From: Rikenellaceae bacterium
GTDB lineage: Bacteria > Bacteroidota > Bacteroidia > Bacteroidales > Rikenellaceae
Length of the DNA: 6,642 nt
Direction: 5' to 3'
Assembly: GCA_021203585.1 (NCBI GenBank)
Contig: JAJQAW010000290.1
Span: 1,096 to 7,737, forward strand
Shown here: positions 1 through 4,788 of the stretch, piece after piece
Position numbering within the stretch: the stretch's first letter is position 1
Layout of the letters: every line of letters starts with the position of its first letter
Translations under genes and position numbers: made by a program
Notes under the pieces: generated by a model
What the model was told of the DNA's origin: nothing
Databases searched by the model: none
The model's input: the letters and a program-made list of their open reading frames with translations, nothing else

Positions 1-158
1 AACATCGAACCCACTCCCCCTTTAAAACCGCTGCCCACACCCATCAGCAGGATCAGCATAAACAATCCCCAGAATACGCCGAAGCCGGTCAGAAGACTTC
101 GGACTTTGTTCCGTGTGATGGTGGCCCAGATTTCTTGCCAGTTATCTAAATCGAACAT
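1..158 (-). CDS. ABC transporter permease B, MacB/FtsX-like (N-terminal part, cut by window edge)
   Basis: The first 52 codons of an inner-membrane permease start at the ATG at 158 and run off the left edge. The visible protein begins MFDLDNWQEIW and continues through RNKVRSLLTGFGVFWG into a hydrophobic segment at about residues 21-43, the first membrane helix of MacB-type permeases. The large periplasmic domain and the other three helices would lie outside the window. It closely parallels the start of permease A next to it: both begin MFD and share RNKxRxxLTGF followed by a W-G helix, so they look like tandem paralogues that may pair in one transporter. The 86-nt gap to permease A (159-244) contains no gene that I can see. 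GGAG at 174-177 (minus) lies 15 nt before the start, too far for a convincing ribosome site. The family is confident; the substrate is unknown (MacB-like systems export peptides, macrolides or lipoproteins). Confidence 0.85.
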   Translation of the reverse strand, partial: MFDLDNWQEIWATITRNKVRSLLTGFGVFWGLFMLILLMGVGSGFKGGVGSM

Positions 159-244
159 ATTCTTAATTTTTTTCTCCGGGAAAAATTTCCGGCCGGCGGT
201 AATTCGCAGTGGCCGGAGTATCTTTCCGCGGTCGGTGGGTCTTT

Positions 245-1489
245 TTATTCGGCCCGCATGGCCTCGATCGGACTTACCCGCGTAGCCCGTAGGGCCGGAA
301 CGAGACCGGCGATCACTCCGCATCCGATCAGAAATAGGGTGGCTCCCAGCACCGTTCCCAGGTCCACGGTCGGATCGAGGAACATGTTCATCCCCTGCTC
401 GGAGGAACCGTTGTTAAAGACCTTGGTGGCCAGTAATTCCGTCACCAGAACCTCGGAAAGTACCCCGAGGTAACCGGCACAAGTCGTGATAAATATGGCT
501 TCCAGAATGATCAGTTTGAGGATGGATGCCGGGGTGGCCCCGATGGCTTTACGGATGCCGATTTCCCGGGTCCGCTCCTTGACCGTGATCAGCATGATGT
601 TCCCAACCCCCACGATACCGGCCATCAGGCAGGCCACGCCGATGATCAGCACGAACAAATGGACCATCCCGAACAACACATTCATCTGCAGGGCTTGTTC
701 GGCCCGGTTGTTGATGTGCACCGCGTTGCGGTCCTGCGGATCGAAACCGTGATGGCGGGCCAGCAATTCCCGAAGATAGAGATTGAATTCATCGTTTGCC
801 TGTTGGGTTTCCAGTCCGCTTACCAGCATTTCTATGCCGTTGATCCGACCTCCCCGAGAGAATAGCAATTGTCCGAGCGTATAGGGAATATAGGCCTGGC
901 TGTTGGGATTTTCGTTGTCGTAAATCCCGATGACTTTGAACGCGATTCGATTGGCGACGACGTATTTCCCGATCGGATCTACGTCCTGCTCGAAAAGCTC
1001 CAACCGCTGATAGGAACTGAGCACGATTACTTTGCGGCGCAATAGCACATCGATTTCATTGATGAAGCGGCCGCCGTTCTCCACGATTTCAATGTTATAA
1101 ATCCGTTTTTCATCCTGGGAGACACCCCACAATTCACCGGAAACATAATCTTTTTCATAGGTGACGGTCGCATTGGTCGAAGTGAACGGGGAAATGCCGT
1201 CCAGGTGGGGCAAGTATTTTTGAAGCATTTCCACATCCCGGTGGTCGAACCGGATGCGCCGGCCCGATCGGTATCCTCCGTAGGGTTTGGAAGTTCGTCC
1301 GGGCCACACATCCACACTATTGAGGGACATGCCTTCGAAGTTGGACATCACCCCGTTTCTCAATCCGTTTCCGGCGGCCAATAATACCATCAGTATGAAG
1401 ATTCCCCAGGCCACCGCGAATCCGGTAAGAAACGTTCGCATTTTATTCTTGCGGATGGTGGATAGGATTTCCTGTATAAAATCGAACAT
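245..1489 (-). CDS. ABC transporter permease A, MacB/FtsX-like, 414 aa
   Basis: This is a full-length inner-membrane permease of the MacB/FtsX type. Its architecture is one N-terminal helix (about residues 20-40), a large periplasmic core (about 45-265), then three helices at about 271-298, 322-349 and 376-400. The FtsX-domain signature VKERTREIGIRKAIGATP is at 303-320, in the cytoplasmic loop that contacts the ATPase, and the protein ends with the usual ATRVSPIEAMRAE. At 414 aa it has the normal length for a stand-alone permease; E. coli MacB instead fuses ATPase and permease. The ATG at 1489 lies 3 nt after the ancestral stop of the ATPase gene (1493-1495), so the two were translationally close in one operon. 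The early TAA in the ATPase now leaves about 145 untranslated bases before this start, which could weaken its translation. No frame damage is visible. The role is probably efflux; the substrate cannot be deduced. Confidence 0.92.
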   Translation of the reverse strand: MFDFIQEILSTIRKNKMRTFLTGFAVAWGIFILMVLLAAGNGLRNGVMSNFEGMSLNSVDVWPGRTSKPYGGYRSGRRIRFDHRDVEMLQKYLPHLDGISPFTSTNATVTYEKDYVSGELWGVSQDEKRIYNIEIVENGGRFINEIDVLLRRKVIVLSSYQRLELFEQDVDPIGKYVVANRIAFKVIGIYDNENPNSQAYIPYTLGQLLFSRGGRINGIEMLVSGLETQQANDEFNLYLRELLARHHGFDPQDRNAVHINNRAEQALQMNVLFGMVHLFVLIIGVACLMAGIVGVGNIMLITVKERTREIGIRKAIGATPASILKLIILEAIFITTCAGYLGVLSEVLVTELLATKVFNNGSSEQGMNMFLDPTVDLGTVLGATLFLIGCGVIAGLVPALRATRVSPIEAMRAE

Positions 1490-1492
1490 AGG

Positions 1493-2200
1493 CTACAGGT
1501 CGATTACCGGATGAGTATTGATTTCGATCTGACCGATCACCCCGTCCCGAATGTGGATCACTTTATCCGTGGCATCGGCCACCCCTTTTTCGTGGGTAAC
1601 GATCAGCATCGTGATGCCGTCCTGGGTATTGATTTACCGCAGCAGCTCCATCACCTCGCGCGAGGTGACACTGTCCAGCGCACCGGTCGGTTCGTCCGCC
1701 AGAATGATTTGCGGTCTGGCGATCAAGGCACGGGCAATGGCTACCCGTTGTTTTTGTCCGCCGAACAATTCATTGGGAAGATGATCCCAGTGCGAGCGGA
1801 TGCCCATTTTATCCAGGTATTCCATCGCCATGGCATTGCGCTTTTTTCGGCCGATGCCCTGATAATACAGGGGTAAAGCCACATTTTCCATCGCATTTTT
1901 GAAGGTGATCAAATTGAACGACTGGAAAATAAAGCCGATCTTACGGTTGCGCAGGGCTGCGGCACGGCTCTCGGAGAGATTTTTGACCAACACATTGTTC
2001 AGGTAATATTCCCCGGTATCGTAATTATCCAGAATGCCCAAAATGTTGAGCAGGGTCGATTTTCCGGAGCCGGAAGCTCCCATGATCGAAAGAAACTCTC
2101 CCCTTTCCACCGTGAGGTCTACCCCCTTCAAAACGTGGAGCGGGGCGCCGTTAAAGTAACTTTTATTTAAGTCCTGGATACGGATTATCGGTTTCTTCAT
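1493..2200 (-). pseudogene. ABC transporter ATPase (MacB/LolD-like) broken by a premature TAA
   Basis: Starting at the ATG at 2200, this encodes a LolD/MacB-type ATPase: Walker A GASGSGKST (41-49), Q-loop Q93, signature region (145-149), Walker B IILADE (165-170) and D-loop ALD (174-176). The open frame stops after 188 residues at TAA (1634-1636). Beyond it the same frame continues for 46 more codons with clear family sequence, including INTQDGITMLIVTHE with the H-loop histidine at position 203, up to a natural TAG at 1493-1495, 3 nt before permease A. The full frame would be 235 aa, normal for the family. One C-to-T change (CAA to TAA) would explain the stop. The signature also reads LFGGQ; the usual serine is TTC (1763-1765), again one C-to-T step from TCC. 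The truncated product lacks the H-loop and an intact signature, so it is probably inactive. A sequencing or assembly error is the main alternative for the stop. Confidence 0.85.
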
Positions 2201-2489
2201 GAGATTATCGATCAGGGTTAAGCTGGGGCCTTTGGTATTTTGAACGCTTATCTGGCCGAAAAGTTACAAAATTTTTGACTTTTTTTCTTAACCTCACATT
2301 AAAAAGTAAGGGCGGGGTATACTTTTGTGGATTCGCCAGCCATCCGAAAACCGGGAAATGTTCCGAAGCAGAACCGGAGAATACCCGCAAAAAAGGGGAA
2401 AAACGAAGAAGCGCCGCAAAAATGATTTTGCCGAATTCTAGTTTTATGGAATTCAGTGCTTTGGAATGAGGGGGAGAGGGGTTCGGTAT

Positions 2490-2510
2490 CCGATGAAAGG
2501 ATCGGTTTTT
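2490..2510 (+). terminator. Possible weak intrinsic terminator, plus strand
   Basis: CCGAT (2490-2494), a six-base loop and ATCGG (2501-2505) are followed directly by TTTTT (2506-2510). This has the form of an intrinsic terminator read on the plus strand, but the stem has only 5 bp. No plus-strand gene precedes it, so it matters only if a small RNA starts in this gap, for example from the -7-like TACTTTTG at 2320-2327. It may equally be chance. Confidence 0.2.
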
Positions 2511-2555
2511 CCCGCCATGGATACCGCCGTTTCCGGAATCCATGCAGGTGGCGGG
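2511..2555. repeat. Large imperfect inverted repeat downstream of the adenosyltransferase gene
   Basis: The arms are CCCGCC (2511-2516) with GGCGGG (2550-2555), ATGGAT (2517-2522) with ATCCAT (2538-2543), and CCG (2524-2526) with CGG (2534-2536). A six-base bulge (2544-2549) sits on one side. That gives 15 base pairs in a 45-nt element, 45 nt beyond the adenosyltransferase stop. It is well placed to end or protect the 3' end of the minus-strand B12 mRNA. On that strand it is followed by AAAAACC, not a U-run, so a classical intrinsic terminator is not supported. It could also be a copy of a dispersed repeat. Confidence 0.5.
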
Positions 2556-2600
2556 AAAGTACCGGAGCCGATAGGGTGATCCCGGTTCGAAAATCCGGAA

Positions 2601-3182
2601 TTACCGTCCGGGATTATTTTTTTCTCTGCGGGTAGAGAAGCGGTGTATCTGTTCCTCTGCATAACCCTGACCGAGCGATTCATGCCGGGCCATGACGAAC
2701 AACAAATCCGATAACCGATTGAGGATTTTCAGGAAGAGGTCCGGGCAGGGGTAACTTTTTCCGAGGGTATAAAGCCGCCTCTCACTGCGCCGGGCAACGG
2801 TCCGGGCCCCATGCAGAAAGGCTGCGGCCGGGGGACCGCCGGGCAGAATGAAATGGGCGCATGGGCCGCTTTGACCGGTGATCCGGTCGATTTCCTGTTC
2901 CAAGATTTCCGGTAAACGTTCATTCACCCGGTTCGGATTACTCTCCAGCAGGTGTTCCGGCGTGGCAATCCGGGATATCATTCGGATCAGATTTTGTTGA
3001 ATCTCCGTCAGTATCGGTTGCCACGGGTGATCCGGCCCGAGGAAGGAGCGGACAATTCCCAGCCAACTGTTCAGTTCGTCGAGCGTACCGTTGGTCTCGA
3101 TGCGGATATCGTCTTTTTCCACCCGTACGCCTCCGCGCAATCCGGTTTTTCCTTTGTCTCCGCCTTTGGTATAGATTTTCAT
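2601..3182 (-). CDS. pduO: Corrinoid adenosyltransferase, PduO type, 193 aa
   Basis: This ATP:co(I)rrinoid adenosyltransferase transfers the 5'-deoxyadenosyl group of ATP to cob(I)yrinic acid a,c-diamide or cob(I)alamin in the cytoplasm. The family signatures are in order: the N-terminal ATP-binding TKGGDKGKTGL (5-15; usually TKTGDxGxT, here G replaces the second T), KDDIRIETNGTLDELN (23-38) with the conserved D35, FILPGG (111-116), ARTVARRSERR (126-136) with the ATP-contacting arginines, and LNRLSDLLFVMAR (154-166). The length is typical of single-domain PduO proteins. F111 corresponds to the phenylalanine next to the corrin in the Lactobacillus enzyme (from family knowledge). The ATG at 3182 begins with the canonical MKIYTK, only 11 nt after the cobB stop, so the two are surely co-transcribed and act consecutively. 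It belongs to a different fold from CobA/CobO/BtuR enzymes. The last 12 residues are a non-conserved basic tail. Confidence 0.93.
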   Translation of the reverse strand: MKIYTKGGDKGKTGLRGGVRVEKDDIRIETNGTLDELNSWLGIVRSFLGPDHPWQPILTEIQQNLIRMISRIATPEHLLESNPNRVNERLPEILEQEIDRITGQSGPCAHFILPGGPPAAAFLHGARTVARRSERRLYTLGKSYPCPDLFLKILNRLSDLLFVMARHESLGQGYAEEQIHRFSTRREKNNPGR

Positions 3183-3193
3183 GGATCGAATCG

Positions 3194-4492
3194 TTATTGG
3201 TCAAACAGTTTGAACAAATTCCCGGAATCGGCCCAGTATACATGGGTGTAACCGGCCAGCACGTTCCGGCAACGCAAGAGCGCCGTATCGACCGGCCGGC
3301 CCTTGGCGTCCAGTATTTCGGTACAGGAGCGCACCGGCTCTTCCAGTTCGGAATAATGGAATTCATGGCCCCGGCAGGAAACCCCTGCCCACTCGAATTG
3401 CCGGTAGCCTAGCGTTAATTTCATAGACCGTACGCTGGCCCGATGAGGGAAAATTCCCACCATCGGATAGGAATTTCCGTGAGAATCCCGAATACTTTTA
3501 CACAGATACATCATACCCCCGCATTCGGCCCATATTTTGCCGCCGTTTTCCGCAAACCGGCGAATCTGCCGCCGCATGGGACCGTTTCGGCTGAGTTCTT
3601 CCAGATGGGCTTCGGGATACCCGCCGGGAAAATAGAGCAAATCGGCCCGGGGCAGGGTTTGATCGTGGATCGGACTAAACGTTACGAGCCGGGCGGATTG
3701 TTCCATCCAGTCCAGATTGGCGGTATACATAAATTCGAAAGCTTCGTCCCGGGCCACGGCGATCACCGCTTCTCCGGGCGTTGCAGAGGGCGGAAAGAAC
3801 CGCTTGGAAACATCGGTTTCGGTGAGCTTCAGTAGCCGGTCGATATCGATATGCTTTTCCACCAGGGCTGTCGCCCGTTCCATCAACTCGTCCGATCGCT
3901 GGATCGATTCGGTATTCAGACCCAGATGGCGCGAAGGGATGGAGATCCCGGAATCCTTAGGAAGGTATCCCAAGCAGGGAATTCCCACCTCCCGAGCGGC
4001 TGCCTCCAACAGGGCATAATGGTTAGCCGAACCGACGAAATTAAAAATCACCCCGGCAATCCGGATGGAATCGGAAAAATGGCGAAACCCATACAGCAGC
4101 GGAGCTACCGAATAAGCGGTAGCCTTGGCATTGACCACCAGGACAACCGGAAGATCTAACAGCGCCGCAATTTCCGCACTGCTTCCCTGGCTCTTATCGT
4201 AACCGTCGAATAACCCCATCACTCCTTCCACTACCGCCACACCGCTTTCCTGGAAATATCGGTGATACAGGCCTTTTATGTGGCTGTCGGTGGACAGAAA
4301 TCGGTCTAAATTGACGGAGGGTCGCCCGCAGGCCCTCTCATGAAATTTTGTGTCGATATAATCCGGCCCGCATTTGAACGGCTGAACCGAGCGGCCTCGG
4401 TTGCGCAAGGCCCGCATCAAACCGAGCGAAACCGTGGTTTTCCCGGATCCCGAATGAGGTGCGGCGATTAAGAAGGAAGATTGCGTTTTCAT
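3194..4492 (-). CDS. cobB: Cobyrinate a,c-diamide synthase, 432 aa
   Basis: This enzyme amidates side chains a and c of cobyrinic (or hydrogenobyrinic) acid using glutamine and ATP. The N-terminal dethiobiotin-synthetase-like domain has the P-loop APHSGSGKTT (11-20), FKCGPDYIDTKFHE (39-52) and VVEGVMGLFDGYD (87-99). The C-terminal class I glutaminase domain has YFPGGYPEAHLEEL (287-300), WAECGGMMYL with probable nucleophile C324, GHEFHYS (375-381) and GYTHVYW with probable catalytic H417. The length fits CobB (about 430) slightly better than CbiA (about 460). The sequence alone does not say whether the substrate already carries cobalt, so cbiA is an equally fair name. The frame extends seven codons further to a TTG at 4513, but the ATG at 4492 directly precedes the conserved FLIAAP strand and is preferred. 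It is the first gene of the minus-strand B12 operon, divergent from cobJ-cobH. No damage is visible. Confidence 0.94.
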   Translation of the reverse strand: MKTQSSFLIAAPHSGSGKTTVSLGLMRALRNRGRSVQPFKCGPDYIDTKFHERACGRPSVNLDRFLSTDSHIKGLYHRYFQESGVAVVEGVMGLFDGYDKSQGSSAEIAALLDLPVVLVVNAKATAYSVAPLLYGFRHFSDSIRIAGVIFNFVGSANHYALLEAAAREVGIPCLGYLPKDSGISIPSRHLGLNTESIQRSDELMERATALVEKHIDIDRLLKLTETDVSKRFFPPSATPGEAVIAVARDEAFEFMYTANLDWMEQSARLVTFSPIHDQTLPRADLLYFPGGYPEAHLEELSRNGPMRRQIRRFAENGGKIWAECGGMMYLCKSIRDSHGNSYPMVGIFPHRASVRSMKLTLGYRQFEWAGVSCRGHEFHYSELEEPVRSCTEILDAKGRPVDTALLRCRNVLAGYTHVYWADSGNLFKLFDQ

Positions 4493-4494
4493 AA

Positions 4495-4504
4495 AAAACG
4501 TTTT
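4495..4504. repeat. Palindrome AAAACGTTTT just before cobB
   Basis: This is a perfect 10-bp palindrome two bases upstream of the cobB ATG. The 9-mer AAACGTTTT recurs at 4775-4783 near the cobJ-cobH start, so one copy lies close to each divergent start codon. It may be an operator or a translation-level signal, or an AT-rich coincidence. Confidence 0.35.
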
Positions 4505-4580
4505 ATCCGCCAAAATTAGAAAAAATGGGAATGTAAATTCCTCCTGCCGGGATGAAATGCTGAATATTATCGGAATGGGG

Positions 4581-4612
4581 TTTTGATATTTTTCGAGTTT
4601 ATTTTACCTTTC
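4581..4612 (+). promoter_or_regulatory. Candidate Bacteroidota-type promoter for cobJ-cobH-cobQ
   Basis: TTTTG (4581-4585) is followed after 19 bases by TACCTTTC (4605-4612). The -33/-7 type of the phylum is TTTG, about 19-21 bases, then TAnnTTTG. This site matches the -33 core, the spacing and seven of the eight -7 positions, with C in place of the final G. Transcription would start near 4620 and leave a leader of roughly 170 nt before the cobJ-cobH ATG. Such AT-rich matches arise easily by chance. Confidence 0.35.
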
Positions 4613-4706
4613 GGACTGGAAATTACAGCCTACTTTTTCACTCTTCCGACTATCAGTGGGATATTTAGCCTTTTGCTTCCATGGCAAAAATATGCCGATG
4701 GTAAAA
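4602..4706 (-). promoter_or_regulatory. Possible structured leader upstream of cobB (weak cobalamin-riboswitch resemblance)
   Basis: Read on the minus strand, TTTTACC (4706-4700) and GGTAAAA (4608-4602) are perfectly complementary over 7 bp and enclose about 91 nt. Inside, in this order, are GGAAGC (4680-4675), GGCTAAATATCC (4670-4659), CACTG within CCACTG (4659-4654) and AGTCCGAA (4617-4610). These recall the riboswitch core elements GGGAA, GGTGAAAATCC, ACTG and the B12-box half AGYCCGAA, at a spacing like that of compact riboswitch variants. However, the box lacks its ACCTGCC half, the P4-like helix is only 2-3 bp, and a -7-like element lies inside. It is upstream of a B12 gene in the correct orientation, 109 nt from the cobB start. 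I treat it as a hypothesis. Confidence 0.2.
4679..4701. repeat. Imperfect palindrome in the divergent region
   Basis: CCATGGCA (4679-4686) and TGCCGATGG (4693-4701) pair over 8 bp, with one extra G at 4697 and a six-base spacer. It overlaps the minus-strand -7-like TATTTTTG (4692-4685). It could be an operator half-site pair or an RNA hairpin in either leader. The function is not known. Confidence 0.45.
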
Positions 4707-4730
4707 AGGGCTTGGTTATTTAGATGAGTT

Positions 4731-4767
4731 ACGGGTTAAACGGAATTTCTTTTTTCCGCCAGCCCGT
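4731..4767 (+). repeat. Two-step hairpin just upstream of cobJ-cobH
   Basis: The outer arms are ACGGG (4731-4735) and CCCGT (4763-4767). The inner arms are CGGAA (4741-4745) and TTCCG (4754-4758), with an eight-base T-rich loop. The structure ends 21 nt before the ATG at 4789, so in the mRNA it would sit directly upstream of the initiation region, where it could influence translation. The stems are short (5 bp each). Confidence 0.35.
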
Positions 4768-4774
4768 TATTTGG

Positions 4775-4782
4775 AAACGTTT
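4775..4782. repeat. Palindrome AAACGTTT just before cobJ-cobH
   Basis: This perfect 8-bp palindrome, embedded in GGAAACGTTTTC, lies 6 nt before the ATG at 4789. It is the partner of the copy at 4495-4504 beside the cobB start. The GGAA at its left edge (4773-4776) is the nearest thing to a ribosome site for cobJ-cobH. Confidence 0.35.
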
Positions 4783-4788
4783 TCAAGC

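Larger units (their letters stand above)
2201..2600. other. Non-coding gap between adenosyltransferase gene and ABC operon
   Basis: This 400-bp stretch must hold the 3' end of the cobB-adenosyltransferase transcript and, if the ABC genes have their own promoter, that promoter. I see no convincing gene. It is rich in short inverted repeats: 2416-2431 (GCAAAA/TTTTGC), 2433-2454 (two GAATTC copies, 10 bases apart), 2490-2505 and the large one at 2511-2555. On the minus strand TAACTTTT (2266-2259) matches the Bacteroidota -7 consensus TAnnTTTG except at the last base, about 60 nt before the ATPase start, but it has no clear -33 partner. On the plus strand TACTTTTG (2320-2327) matches the -7 consensus fully, with no gene downstream. 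I find no terminator with a U-run for the minus-strand B12 transcript. Confidence 0.6.
4493..4788. promoter_or_regulatory. Divergent intergenic region between the two B12 operons
   Basis: These 296 bp separate the start codons of cobB (minus) and cobJ-cobH (plus) and must carry promoters for both. The region is AT-richer than the flanking genes and I see no ORF worth calling. It holds a candidate plus promoter (4581-4612), a possible structured cobB leader (4602-4706), an imperfect palindrome (4679-4701), a nested hairpin (4731-4767) and one copy of AAACGTTTT close to each start codon. On the minus strand TATTTTTG (4692-4685) matches the -7 consensus TAnnTTTG fully but has no clear -33 element. 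Neither strand has a canonical B12 box. GGAGG at about 4537-4541 (minus) looks like a ribosome site but has no ATG or GTG at a useful distance. Confidence 0.8.

Noticed and set aside
1493..2200. TAA read as a sense codon (alternative genetic code)
   Set aside because: Three other genes in the window end at TAA exactly at family-typical C-termini, so TAA works as a stop here.
2275..2469. 64-codon plus-strand frame in the 2201-2600 gap
   Set aside because: It begins at a TTG with no ribosome site, starts upstream of the only promoter-like element, and its composition is not protein-like.
2205..2543. 112-codon minus-strand frame ending 4 nt before the ABC ATPase start
   Set aside because: It has very few acidic residues, is rich in R, P, F and K, matches no family I recognise, and its first codons lie in the strong inverted repeat at 2511-2555. 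The tight spacing to the ATPase is the only point in favour.
2453..2683. 76-codon minus-strand frame overlapping the end of the adenosyltransferase gene
   Set aside because: It overlaps the real 3' end of a conserved gene in another frame and reads like low-complexity non-coding translation.
4493..4513. Longer cobB start at TTG 4513
   Set aside because: It adds only ADKTFF-like residues without conservation; the ATG at 4492 begins right before the conserved first strand and P-loop.
4771..4788. Longer cobJ-cobH start at TTG 4771
   Set aside because: It adds six non-conserved residues; the ATG at 4789 matches the usual start just before the GIGPGG strand.
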